Shown one piece after another: positions 1 through 15,317 of a stretch of 64,000 nucleotides of DNA (the first letter of the stretch is position 1; every line of letters starts with the position of its first letter). The translations under genes and the position numbers were made by a program. This stretch comes from Physcomitrium patens (lineage: Eukaryota; Streptophyta; Bryopsida; Funariales; Funariaceae). The stretch lies in contig NC_037271.1 of the NCBI RefSeq assembly GCF_000002425.4, positions 13,393,869 to 13,457,868 on the forward strand. The letters are read 5' to 3'. A model generated the notes under the pieces. That model had not been told where the DNA came from. It saw nothing but the letters and a program-made list of their open reading frames with translations, and did not search any database.

Positions 1-1461
1 CACCTTGTATTAAAAATTTGCTTCACACATGCATAGTATTGTTCTTTTGCTGATCAAGTTCTACATGGTCATATTGTTTGTGTATAATGTTCTTAGTCCA
101 AAATTCATTGCAACTTAATTTCAACTATAATACAACATGGTGTAAGATGTAAAAAATATAGAATAAAAATACTTTAAGTTGGAAGTCGGATATCAATCTA
201 AAGAACTGTGATACCACAAATCCATAAAATTCCTCTTAGAATTCTTAATACACTGCAACACTAGTATTAGTACATTGTTGACACTCTTCTTCAAAAATAA
301 AATAATTCAACGAGTAAAATAATTATACTATAAACTTCAATGCATGGTTATCAAATTTGGATGGAGAATTGTCCACCCAAATGATTGGAGACAACAAATA
401 AGCAAGCATGTAATGTTTGTTGTATATTTGGTTTTACTATGAAAAGAAATTGCAATGGGATACTTAAATTCAATCCCAACAAGTTGCACAAACATTTGAG
501 GAGGAGCAACCACTATTTGAAGGAGATTGGTAGTGCTTATTGGATCCATGTTCGGATCCAATGCTTGATGAGCAAAGACATAGCCATGAACCCCACGCTT
601 GAGCAATACAATCCAGTCAACAGAAACTAGCATTTGTATGTCTGCTTTATCCGAATCAATTTTTTATGCACTCATGTCATTATATGCCATTGCCTTCATT
701 TGCCACTAATCACTTTAATAACTTGCTTACCTAAGACTACCATATTTGACACTGCATACAAAATCAATATTACAAAACAAAAATGAAACAACAAAAAAAT
801 AATCTACACACACATGCCAACAAGTAACTTATAATAAACGCTCTATGGTTGTGTAGAATGCTCATATATTGCAGCACATATGTAAGCAAAGACACAAATT
901 TTATTTATTGAATGCATGTATCTTTGTTTTTATAAAAAACAAAGCCACAAGCATTTGGCAAATACATTTTAGAACCAAAGAGAATTAATTGTGCAAATAT
1001 TGTGTGAGGTGATTACATAAATTGTATGCACATCAAGTAAACAGGTAGTAATCGTGGCAACAACATAAACTTTGATGGATAAACAGTTTTGTTAATTTTG
1101 TATGCTTATTTTATATGTTTGACAAAAACAACAAATGCATATAGCTAATCACTTTAGAAATCCCACCACAGTAATACATGCACGAGTGCAAACACATACA
1201 TGCATCAATTAATATATTTTGTGTAATTTTTATACTTTATAAATTTTATATTTTTATATTTTATAAATTTTATATTTTTATATTATATATAATTCAACAT
1301 CCATATCAAATATGTTTTAAGTAATTTTTTATATTTAAAAATTTTATTTTTATATTATTTAGAATTCATATCAATGATCCACATTGACATGTAGATTGGT
1401 AAGGGCCCAATAAAAATTGGGTTCTGAGTGGTAGAGGGACTGAGTTCTATGAATGGTAGTA
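1..1461. other. AT-rich spacer, no gene recognised
   Basis: The stretch is AT-rich with short simple repeats. One example is a duplicated run of TTTATATTTTTATA near 1,240-1,290. Open frames of about 80-100 codons overlap on both strands at 337-633, but neither product shows a family I recognise and they are probably chance. I see no tRNA, rRNA or retroelement motif here. Confidence 0.6.
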
Positions 1462-1750
1462 TGGCCAGTTGCACACATGATTTTGGTTTGACTTCTTGCC
1501 GTTCCAAGTAGGCTGACAAGTGAAGTGTGGCCAGTTGCACACACTATTTTGGCTCAACTTCTTCCCATTCTAAATAGGCTGACAAGCAAAGTGTGGCCAA
1601 TTATACACATGATTTTGGTCCAACTTCTTGTAGTTCCAGGTAGGTTGACAAGCAAAGTGTGGCCACTTGCACACATGATTTTGGCCTGACTTCTTGCCAT
1701 TTGAAGCAGGCTGACAAGCGGAATGTGGCTAGTTGCACATAGTTTTTGTC
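1462..1750. repeat. 66-bp tandem minisatellite, about 4.4 copies
   Basis: Copies begin with TGGCCAGTTGCACA or a close variant at 1,462, 1,528, 1,594, 1,660 and 1,726. The spacing is exactly 66 bp each time. Each copy holds GATTTTGG, ACTTCTTGCC and GGCTGACAAG blocks. The copies differ by many substitutions but keep the period without indels. On the minus strand one frame repeats a 22-residue unit containing LSAYLE and PKSCVQLA, with a few stops in it. It is either a non-coding minisatellite or a remnant of a coding repeat. Confidence 0.9.
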
Positions 1751-2872
1751 CATCTTTCCTGTGGTTTTTGATTACACCTTGGCATTAGCTTCTATTCAAC
1801 GTGCATGTGGATCAGTGCCTGCATTGTGCATAGAATTTCACCCATGTGGTTGCAAAAATGGCCACCTCATGACCCCAAGTTTAGGTTTCTCAACATAATT
1901 TTGCTCATGTCTATGACTTGGTTGAAGGGTAAAATGCAAAAACTTCTTTGAATTTTTTTATCAAATCAACTACTGCAGCAATTCAAATTTTTTCTTCTGG
2001 ATCAAATCAAAAACTTATTTCTCCACCCAAAACAATTTTTTTCCAAAAAACAAATCCCCCCAAGATAGCTGAAAAACTTTAAGTTAATGGTTGAAGGTAT
2101 TCAGACGTTACAATAGTCTTTTGAAGTAGGCATTTAAGTATGAAAGCTACTTTAGTTAACAAAATCCAAAATTCTTTAAACTGCTAAGGAAGATCCTGAA
2201 GACAAGTAACCCTTTGGCAGAGCAAAGAGGATGCTACATACCATATTCTCAAAATATAGCAAGCAAGCAAGCATCCTCATACTGCGGTTTGGGACTTCAA
2301 CTAGCCCACATTGACGACAACAGCATTCACTAAAATAGAAACCTCAACGAGCTCTTTGGGGTTTCACTTGGACAATGAAGACCCAGCGTATCTACAGGCA
2401 TTGTTGGTCCTTCCACAACAAATTGAAAGACAGAAAAGCAGCATTGCAAACAGTGCAGAACGTTTGGTGCTCAAAACCATAACGTCCAAACTTTAGCCAT
2501 CAGAGGTTTAGGCTAGACTATTGGGCTCTAGGCTGGACCAGACAAAGAGCGTCACCTTTGATTTAAGGTGTTTACAAAAGCAAATAGATTTTTGAGTAGT
2601 TGCTCCATAGTATTCAAATAAGCTTACGTATGCAGCCAGGGGATCTGTTGTCCCAAGTTACTCTTGGAAACATGAGCTGCCGAGATGCGTGATTAATGAT
2701 TAAAAAAAGCGAACCTTTCTACAGAAATGGCGAGCCGATAAACCAAGGGCTCCAAAGGAAGCTAACTCGCACCCCCTTGACGGATTGGTATACACATTTC
2801 TAACATTAGAACTAAGAGGTTTCAATCAGCAAAGACTCATATTTCACAAGACTGTAGTTGGTTTCATCGTTA
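1751..2872. other. Spacer downstream of hexokinase
   Basis: Moderately AT-rich sequence lying 3' of the minus-strand hexokinase, so its upper part should include the 3' untranslated region. A 61-codon plus-strand ORF at 2,311-2,496 has no recognisable domain. I could not single out a convincing polyadenylation signal. Confidence 0.5.
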
Positions 2873-7330
<4,458 letters not shown>

Positions 7331-7339
7331 CTTTCCCCG

Positions 7340-7341
<2 letters not shown>

Positions 7342-7369
<28 letters not shown>
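7342..7369. repeat. (TC)14 tract, GA repeat in hexokinase 5' leader
   Basis: Fourteen perfect CT dinucleotides lie 12-39 bases upstream of the hexokinase ATG, with a shorter CT run near 7,400-7,410. On the transcript they read as GA repeats. GA/CT tracts are frequent in plant core promoters and leaders and can bind GAGA-binding BBR/BPC proteins; that role here is inference. The length suggests it varies between individuals. Confidence 0.85.
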
Positions 7370-7372
<3 letters not shown>

Positions 7373-7604
7373 CTCACTCAAAACCTCTCCTCTTCTCTGC
7401 TCTCTCTCTCTACCCCCTTCACCACTCACTCCTCACACGAGGAACAAACCAAAAAATAAAATCATCTCCCCCTCAGATCGCTCACTTCCTCACCACTTCT
7501 CCCTGCAAATCACAGACTCAATTCTCCTCCTCGACAGCGCCTCAGATTTTACCACAAGCGCTATGTCCCGAAGAGTGGACGTTTCTGGCATTGGCATTGT
7601 CACC

Positions 7605-7634
7605 GTAGTAGTAGTAGTAGTAGTAGTAGTAGTA
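7605..7634. repeat. (GTA)10 microsatellite
   Basis: Ten perfect GTA triplets upstream of the hexokinase leader. It creates long homopolymer ORFs of valine, tyrosine or leucine in several frames that are not genes. Confidence 0.95.
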
Positions 7635-7639
7635 CCAAT

Positions 7640-8110
7640 TCCTTCTTCTTCTCCAGCTCTCTCTCAATATTCGTGGAGCTTCGAGCGCTTCCTGCGAAGT
7701 ATGCAGAAGAAGAAGCCAGCTGCGCCACTTCGCCACAAAGGCAGCAGAGCAGAGCCCATGACAAAAAACATAACAAACATACACACAAACAAATAAACAG
7801 GCTTCTCCTCCCCCCCCCCTCCCCTTCATCCATCCATAAATACATCCATCTCTTTACGTCATCCATCCTTATCGGGCCTCTTTGTCCATCCGTCGTGGGA
7901 AATATCGTCACCCCGCGCTCTGCCCACTACCCGAGTCGGGTCTGGAAGCGTGTGCACCTGACGGGCACGTGGATCCGCCTCGTTATTTAATCGCGACGGG
8001 CAGTTTGCGGGGTTTGGGCAAAATTTGTCTGGATTATATGAAAAGGACGTTTGAGAGAGAGAGCGGGGGATGGGCTATCATCCATGCGCTTATCCACGTG
8101 GAAAGCGCTT
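7640..8110 (-). promoter_or_regulatory. Probable hexokinase promoter with two G-boxes
   Basis: This block is richer in GC and CpG than the AT-rich DNA beyond 8,110, which fits a plant promoter and transcription start zone. It carries G-box cores CACGTG at 7,966-7,971 and the perfect palindrome CCACGTGG at 8,094-8,101. The second overlaps TATCCA (8,091-8,096), a motif known from sugar-regulated promoters, and adjoins GGATAAGC on the minus strand, an I-box-like motif. Weak TATA-like sequences on the minus strand lie near 7,836-7,845 and 7,983-7,990. The start site cannot be fixed from sequence. Confidence 0.5.
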
Positions 8111-10911
8111 TGTAGCATTGGATGATATTTTCAATTAAAATCTCTCCCCTCCTCCCATTCATTTAATACTTATTGTTATCTCTATTAATAGTAATGTTAC
8201 TAATAGTTTATATCTATGCTTGGTTGCCCATGACTTGGGGGATAATGTGTATGGGAGAGAGACTTGTTGTTGAGCATTTGATAAGCATGAGAAGAAGACA
8301 AAGGAGAATAAGAAGAATGACTAGGGTGATGGTGGCCCAATAATAATCTCCACAGGACTGACCCCTCCTTCCCCAGACTTGTCAGCTCCCCCTCCCCCCC
8401 CCCCAAACAATTCCCAATGTGGAATCCCATATTTTTTGTCTTCAGATATCCTCCATCACATTTTCCTCCATTGCATCGTAGCCAGTGGGAACCCCCCCAC
8501 CATGTCAGGGGTATCAACCCAGGTTGTTCTCCTGGATTTCATACGGGTATGGACAGAGCAAGTTATCAACCTTGGTGGCAAATTGTTCCCCCCCCCCCCT
8601 GCTGCTGGTCTTTATTCCTATTGCTTCTAACAGAACATACATGTATAAATGTGTATGTATATACATTATTAGATAGACTTTTACTCAGCAAAAGTAAAAT
8701 ATGTACTCTATAGTGATTAGTAACTATATGCTTGTACTAAGAAATTAATATGGTAAAAAAGACACAAAAGGAAATACAATCCAATACAATCCAAATGCCA
8801 TGAATATTATCAACTGTAGCAAAACAAGAACATTTTTAAATTGAAAAAAATGTTTTTGGTTTCAGTTGGAGTATGGGATTATGATGCATAAACTTTTAAT
8901 GCTCATAAAAATTACAATAAAGATGGACTGTGAGTTTTTTTTTAAATAATCATAAGAAACTATGGATATATATATATATAAATATATATATGGAATGTAA
9001 TTTGATTTCTATTTTTAACGAAAAAGACCAAATCATTGTTATATATACACACTTATGATATATAGAATTTAACTAAATGCAAAAATATTTCTTACGTTAT
9101 TAAATTTATATTAGAATCTGCACAAGTTATTTTTATATTATTAAAGAAATTAAATCCTGAAATACGCATTGACAACAGTGGTAGAAATACAGCGTTGAAG
9201 TAATTAAAGGGAGTGAAACTTATAAAAATAGAAAATAAGGTTTATAGTAATTTGGAGCTTATATAGAAAATTTTAAATTTTAATAATGCACCTCTACAAT
9301 TGTGGTTTTCGTTTTTAAAATTCTTCACATGTATTTAATAGCTAATGAACTAGCCGTATGAGCAATCACATGGATTTGCAGAGGAATCATTTATTTAGTT
9401 TTGTGTTTAAATGAACTTATGTAAAATAAATCTTAACTATATTTTTTTACATGAACAATAAATTAAATTTAGTAAATATTTCTTTAGTTTTATTTTTTAT
9501 TTAAAAATAACAATATTCCATAACAGTTTTAATTTCTTCCTTCCTTTCTCACTTCAATGTTTTACATATTTAGTTATTTAGATAGAAACACACTTATCTG
9601 ATCAGTAATATAAAATTAATACATAATAAAAATAATTGCACAAATGTTTTGAATTTCATGTATGATAATTTGTTTTAATATTGATGTTTAATACTCAAGG
9701 ATGAGTTTCAATTGCTGATGCATTTGGTAAAGAAATATTTGGAACTCACTATGTAAAATTTCTAAATTATGAGTTATCAAAAAAATGACCAAATGGATGC
9801 CCTTTCAAATAGTGTATTGTGTATATTGTGTGGAACCCAACATTCTATATACTTATATAGGTATAATGCTTGGTGAAATAAAATTCAAAGTAGTGTGCAT
9901 GTTTTTGTTAGAGAAAGTAAAATAAGACGGGAATTTTACTAGATAGAAAATGTTGAATACTAGTCAATGTTTTAGAGATATATATATTTTTTCATATAAA
10001 ATGTAATAACTAATTAAAACATATGCTCTGAAAGACGTTATTTTGTTTTAGAGTATAAAAACCAAATACAATATATATGTGTATATATATGCACTTGAGA
10101 TTGTACCTTTTTAGTTTCAAATCAGAATAAAAATATTTCTGTATCAAACTCTATTGAGCAGTTATTCATAGTGTTTTAATTATCATGTATGTATTTATTT
10201 ATTTATTTATTTTGTTTTTAAACAGCGGAAATAAATTGTGGCATATGAGAACAACTTAAAAAAAGAAAAAAAAAAGAAAAAAAAAAAAAGAAAAAAAAAG
10301 AAGAAGTAAATGTCTTGAGTAAATGTCAAGAGTATTATTAAAAAGCAACATCAAAACTTGGCATGGTAATGAAAAAATATAAACAACTTAATAATTTTTT
10401 TTTTAAATATCTATTTTTGAAACAATGATATACTCCACATATAGCCGTAATATAAATGTAAATACATTTTATATTTACATATTTATGTTTTTGAAAAATG
10501 TCACATTTAATTCATTATATACGTATATTATGATTGAATATAAAAATGAAATATAAAATTTCAATAAAAATGATTGATTTAATTAATTTGAAAAATGAAA
10601 AATGAAACAGATTTTGAATTAATGATGCCTACGTTTTAATGATTCAAACCCTTCAGTCTAAATTAAGGTTTTATTTTTATTTAATTAATTATTTAAGAAA
10701 TATATTAAAATAGAACCTCGCAGATTACTGAAGAAAACCACTATTTATCATTAAATATCATCAAACGATATAATCACAGAATATTTACAATTAGTACATT
10801 TTTTTTCTTTTTGATTACTTATACTTAAACGAACACTCCGAACTTGATACCAAATAATGAAAATCATGTCATAGAATACATTTGAAAAAAATTACCACTA
10901 AATGCTTTGGC
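8111..10911. other. AT-rich spacer with homopolymers
   Basis: Poly-C runs stand near 7,811, 8,393 and 8,589. TA repeats lie near 8,968-8,990 and TTTA repeats near 10,197-10,212. An A-rich tract with scattered G covers about 10,258-10,306. Plus-strand ORFs around 8,379-8,713 follow the poly-C tracts in several frames at once and look like chance. No gene, RNA or element motif is recognised. Confidence 0.6.
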
Positions 10912-11181
10912 ATGAACACAAATTTAGGTTTTATTGCTTTAAGGTCGACGACGACGAAGAAAAAACCAACGAACGACGTCAGCGACGACGAAGATACCGC
11001 CGACAACGACGTCAAAGACGACGAAGATACTACCGATAACGACGTCAGAGGCGACGAAGATACCACCGACAACGACGTCAAAGACGACGAAGATACTACC
11101 GATAACGACGTCAGCGACAACGAAGATACCACCGATAACTACAACGACGACGACGGCGAAGAAGAAGCTCCTGGAGAGTGA
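10912..11181 (+). CDS. Small acidic repeat ORF (11-residue repeats), uncertain
   Basis: From the first ATG the frame gives 89 residues. A short lysine-containing N-terminus is followed by five 11-residue units of the form DDEDTTDNDVK and an acidic tail ending in GEEEAPGE. Each unit is one exact 33-bp DNA repeat spanning 10,975-11,139. No family is recognised. The composition is strongly acidic and would be disordered. Because the repeat is open in more than one frame on both strands, coding is not proven. It sits just upstream, on the same strand, of the U-box/cyclophilin pseudogene, so it could be part of that decayed transcript or an independent expansion. I see no promoter. Confidence 0.3.
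   Translation: MNTNLGFIALRSTTTKKKPTNDVSDDEDTADNDVKDDEDTTDNDVRGDEDTTDNDVKDDEDTTDNDVSDNEDTTDNYNDDDGEEEAPGE
10975..11139. repeat. 33-bp tandem repeat, five units
   Basis: Units start at 10,975, 11,008, 11,041, 11,074 and 11,107, each opening with the palindrome GACGTC. Units 2 and 4 are identical. Units 1 and 3 resemble each other more than their neighbours, so the array looks like an older 66-bp duplication of a 33-bp pair. It is GC-rich inside AT-rich DNA. Confidence 0.95.
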
Positions 11182-11344
11182 GTGATTGCAGACAGATAGA
11201 TGTGGATATGTGTCTGTCCAGACGTGCTTACAATGTCCAGACACTAGCAATGTAACACCATTGCTAAGGATTGTGATGTTAAGCCATCTCAATCCTGTGC
11301 CAGACAATCAACTGGAAGTTAAAGAGCAATATATATATTTTCTC

Positions 11345-11840
11345 CAGCGGTGGTGCATCAGGCGACACCCTACATGGCGCTGACGTTCACGCCGTTCGAA
11401 GATGCAATTTGCTCAGAAGAAGGCCATGTTATTTTGATATTGTTATTATCATGTCACAACGTGCAAGAGATATCTTATCACTGGCAGCCAAACTCTAGCA
11501 ATCAAAGACCTGATCAAGATCTATTTTCACAAGAATGCTGACGGCGAATATCAATTTCTAGTGCTTCACAAAGTTCTCACCAAGTTTATACACAGTGTGA
11601 ATATTTGAGGCTTTCATTAGGGATGATGTTCTTACAATTCGAGAGCCTAATAACCTGGATGCTATGGTGCTAACTGAATTCGATCACGTTAAGAAAGAAG
11701 TCGACCTTACATCTACAGAGTTAGAAAACTTGAGGCATATGGCATAAACATGTCGGGTGATACAAAGAGAGTATTTTACATGAGCTGGGCACTGGGTGCT
11801 GCGACGTTGAAGACTTTGTTGGGGATATTTCTGCTTCTGT
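11345..11840 (+). pseudogene. Decayed CYP65/PUB49-like U-box cyclophilin gene fragment
   Basis: Scattered translated segments match, in order, the N-terminal U-box half of plant CYP65/PUB49 (human PPIL2), a spliceosome-associated U-box ubiquitin ligase with a cyclophilin domain. ALTFTPFEDAICSEEGHV (11,377-11,430) matches the start of the U-box. FHKNADGEYQFLVLHKVLTK (11,525-11,584) matches its second half. TIREPNNLDAMV followed by FDHVKK (11,634-11,699) matches the linker. INMSGD (11,744-11,761) matches the following segment, but in the next reading frame. Part of the domain between the second and third blocks is missing, stops interrupt, and the cyclophilin domain is absent. The matching blocks follow each other without clear introns, so a processed copy is possible, although a CAG just before 11,348 could be an old splice acceptor. 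Family match comes from memory of the protein sequences. Confidence 0.7.
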
Positions 11841-12989
11841 TGATGCCCCAGTGCCTATCTCATGAAGGTCTGGCGGATTCAATCTGTGCATTTCAATTAA
11901 AGCTATTAGTAACGCATTCATTGGAGCCTCAGATTGGTATGTAGAGCTCTGCAAGAAGGATTCATGAACCAATTGACATAGGTGAAGAACACGTAGAAGT
12001 TCACAGCGACGGAGCAAGTGATTGGCATCACCGACGAAGGGTCCTAGTATGCCAATAATAGATATATATATATATATATATATATTTTATAACCAACATT
12101 GGCTAAATCTCATTATTTTTCTGTGAGTAGTATTCAACAATTAGTTATTAAGTTTATTACTAGAGAGCTTTTTCTCTTGGTTGAACTCTAGACATTGTGA
12201 GTATGAAATAATTTTTTTGTTAATTTAAGCATCTTGAAGTTTGCTTTCTAAGGAAATAAGAATTGTTGAATTAGAATTGAAATAAATTGAAGTAAAGGGT
12301 AGTTAATTTCCATGGACAATCTAAATTATCCCACTTTGGAGGAATAATTTTTAATTATTTACATAAGAAATTGTTACTACGTGATTCAACATCAAATCTA
12401 AACTATTTCTTAACTTATTTAATCTTCAAATTTTGAATTAGGTTATTGAATTTTCTATCAAATGCAACAACTAACTTTTAAAAAATTTGAATAAAAAAGC
12501 CATATATTAGTACCTCAATACCTCTATAATTTTATTGCAAATACTTCTATCAATCAAGATTAAGAGTTATACATAGAAGATGTACATATTAATGCTATAT
12601 ATTTTTAGTTTCTTACAACACAAGAAAAAACTCAACACCAACAAGAAGGATTATGTTGTAATGTGGAGAACCAAAATATAATATTGATTATTATCTTAAA
12701 AAGAAACAAAATCACAAGATAAAGAGTATCTAATTGAAAAAAAGACAATGTAGCAAAAAAGAAGTTTGTCCAAAAGTATTGAAGACCATGAAGTTGGATT
12801 ATTTTACTATATCACCTTTTGAAGGCCTTTTATCATCTTCTATACTCTTTTTCTTTTTAATTTTTTAATTTTTTTTTTAAATTTAAATTTTTATGTACGA
12901 TTTTTTTAGAATATAAAATCCCTATTGTTTCTATCTTTGTCTATTAGATTCTACTAACTTTTCTTGTTTTCTTGATAAATATTTTTCTA
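11841..12989. other. AT-rich spacer
   Basis: Includes a (TA)n run at about 12,061-12,087. No gene is recognised. The final few hundred bases may already belong to the degraded retroelement that becomes recognisable after 12,990. Confidence 0.5.
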
Positions 12990-13400
12990 AGTGTCCTAAG
13001 ATGTTGCCATGCCATTTAGATTCACAAATGCTCTAGCTACTTTTTGACACTTCATTAATAATATATTTTATGAATTTTTAGATAATATTTTTTGTATTAT
13101 TTAGACAATATTCTTATCAATTCCAAGAATATAGAGGAATATAAACATGTTTGTTTTGTACTACAATAACTTGGAGATGCAAGACTGTATGTTAAAGGTG
13201 CTATTATAAATTTATTCCAAAAATGACAAGGTAATCTAAAAGATTCTTCTAATCTAATAATAGTTTATACTAATGTCAAGAACCTTGAATATTTTATGTA
13301 AGTAAGTGTCTTGAATTATTACTAAGGTTGTTGAAGAATGTCTTGGTTAAAATTTGATAATAATGATGCTAATAATACATATAATTTTGTCTTATATTAC
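12990..13400 (+). mobile_element. Ty3/gypsy pol fossil
   Basis: Translation around 13,010-13,110 recalls the reverse-transcriptase segment with the TNA and DDI-type boxes. Translation around 13,270-13,350 recalls the RNase H end (KNLEYFM and the VLN..T segment). The same two blocks occur in family C at 22,210-22,320 and 22,930-23,020. It is short, heavily broken and without visible LTRs, so it is an old fragment of the family C type. Confidence 0.6.
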
Positions 13401-13689
13401 ATAATATGTTGTTCATAGAATAAAAAGACTTAATTGTGTTCTGAAACTTTAAAGTTTTCTCATTTCAAAAAGTTTTGGAATTCTAATTCTATTTTCTTTT
13501 TGGATCAAATGATATATAAATATATATCTATATATATATGCACTTACACATATCTAAGGTTGAATTGGATACCATTAAATTATTTTGTATTCATAAAATT
13601 TAACATTTTATTTATTTATTTTCTAGTAAAGTCATCTACAATGTTCCATTGTCAAAAATCTTATCATTGGGTAATGTGTCACACTAGCT

Positions 13690-13925
13690 GAAATATATGC
13701 CGTCAGGCACAAAAAAGAAGCTATATGGATATTAAATTGCAGGCCATTGGGCACAAAAAAAATAACAATATAGATATTAAATTGAAGATATTAAATTGCA
13801 GGTTGTTGGGCACAAAAAAGTAACTACGTAGATATTAAATTTAAGTTATAATATTGCAGGGCATTGGGCACAAAAAACTATGTAGGTATCAAATTGAAGA
13901 TAGATGTTAAATTGCAAGGCTTTTT
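13690..13925. repeat. Degenerate tandem repeat, about four units
   Basis: A block GGGCACAAAAAA recurs near 13,706, 13,747, 13,808 and 13,866. Each time it is followed by a variant of TATGTAGATATTAAATTG and a GCAGG-like end. Unit length varies between about 41 and 61 bp through internal duplication of GATATTAAATTG. No coding potential is seen. Confidence 0.8.
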
Positions 13926-14619
13926 GTTGGTGGTTTTATCACCAATATTCTTGATTTTGGCCCATGAGATGACTTCTTTTGGACTTTCATCTAATATAGA
14001 ATATTAATTTACTCATCAGCAAACAATCCACCATCGTACAGACATTTGTTTCTTTAGGGTTGCGTAATCACTCATCGTGGTGGTTTTGGCAGATATTTAA
14101 AGTGGTATTGATCGACGCGTGCACAATTCCGCAACTAACCAACGACGAGAACATCATGCAAAACAAAAAGACACGAAAAAAAACTCTTCAAAAGATTCTG
14201 TGAGCTTCTCCAAAGACACCCAAAAATGCTTGCGAGAGAAGGAGAGTGTTTGAATCCACCACCACGAGGCGGAACATCCAAGACGGGACACGCGCATCCA
14301 CCCACCCAGAAACCCCAAACTCCTCTGGATGTTGTAAAGGAAAATCACCCGACCTTTCTCATAAACTTATGCCGCGACAATATGTACACATCAGGAGCTT
14401 CGATTTCCGCACGTCGAAGCTCCTCCAAGTCCAGCGAAGTCTAGCTCTCTCTACCAAGGTAATGTACAAAAGGGGGAAAATTTGCTCTTATCCTCCATCG
14501 AGTGGTGGCAGCCTACCAAGCTTCGAGGAGTTTTTGAGCATCGCAAAGCTGGTGTTGTTACAAGCTGTCGTCGAAGACTACGCTGTTGTTGGTACTGTTG
14601 GTGTTGGTGTTGTTGGTGT
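13926..14619. other. 3' flank of the HMA protein gene
   Basis: Less AT-rich than the DNA before it. The part next to 14,619 should contain the 3' untranslated region of the minus-strand HMA gene. ORFs on both strands at 14,154-14,623 overlap each other and show no domain. Confidence 0.5.
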
Positions 14620-15317
14620 TTAGTAGTAATAGACGTATTGTTGCAAGCGGGAGCCCTCTTGCTGGTTTGGCAACGGTGGGTACTGGTATGGAGGACCATA
14701 CCATTGGCTTGGGCGATACTCTCCTGCCTGGGGAGGGACGAATCGCTGGCCCGGCCAGAAGATGTAAGGCTGCGAGGTGTAGTACGTGGTGTTGGTGGTG
14801 GAATTCCCCGCATGTTGTTCCTTCTGCTTCTTCGCTTCCTCGGCCTTCTTCTTGTCATCCTCTTTTTTCTTGTTGTCTTCATTCTTGGGTTTCTCGCTGG
14901 CGTCCAGCTCCACAAACTTGGCCTTCCTGTAGATTTTCTTAGCCTTTCGCAGGACCTCGTGCTCGTCCAGAATGTTGGGAGGAGGCAGAGCCACCACCAC
15001 AACCTTGCTGTTCATTCTATCGACCTTCACGTCGAAGACGCCGTGCACTTCACGGATCTCCTCCAGCACTTTCTCCTCACATTTCATGCAGCACATTTTC
15101 ACCTTCAATTGGTATTTCTGCACAGGTCATCATGTAGAGGTAAGTGAGACGGTCGAAAGGCTTTGGGGTGAAAACTGTTTTAGTAATTGCAACCAGAATA
15201 GCAAATAGATGTGCGATGATTTATACGACGATTGGCAATCGACTGAGCAGAGATTGGTCTGCTTACGGGCAACTTGTTGATATCGACTGCTGCCTGCCAT
15301 TCGTGGTGAGCCTTCAT
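14620..15317 (-). CDS. Heavy-metal-associated (HMA) domain plant protein, HPP type
   Basis: The main exon 15,117-14,620 encodes 165 residues after a CAG acceptor. It has an HMA fold with the metal-binding C-M-K-C motif in KMCCMKCEEK, then EEIREVHGV, VDRMNSKVVV and a final strand KAKFVELDAS. A lysine/glutamate-rich linker follows, then a proline, tyrosine and glutamine-rich tail ending in YVYYY. HMA proteins of this class bind copper, zinc or cadmium ions and act as metallochaperones or adaptor proteins. No C-terminal CaaX box is present, so it is an HPP rather than an isoprenylated HIPP. No ATG lies in frame inside the main exon before the domain, so an upstream exon is required. Exon 15,353-15,267 is flanked by GCAG and GTAAGC and is phase-compatible. 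Its ATG at 15,317 would add 17 residues, giving 182. That first exon is inference. Confidence 0.8.

Noticed and set aside
337-633. Transposase or zinc-finger remnant in the opposing ORFs
   Set aside because: Cysteine and histidine residues are present but no BED, hAT or other pattern could be defended.
1462-1750. CRISPR-like array
   Set aside because: Units are contiguous 66-bp tandem copies without unique spacers, in a plant genome.
10869-11307. Minus-strand ORFs rich in valine or serine over the 33-bp repeat
   Set aside because: They are mirror frames of the repeat array; the acidic plus-strand frame is the more natural one, and even that is uncertain.
14451-15147. Long ORFs on both strands (for example 183 residues minus, 221 plus) over the HMA gene
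   Set aside because: They are other-frame shadows of the HMA exon; only the frame with the C-M-K-C metal motif and the HMA strand pattern makes sense.
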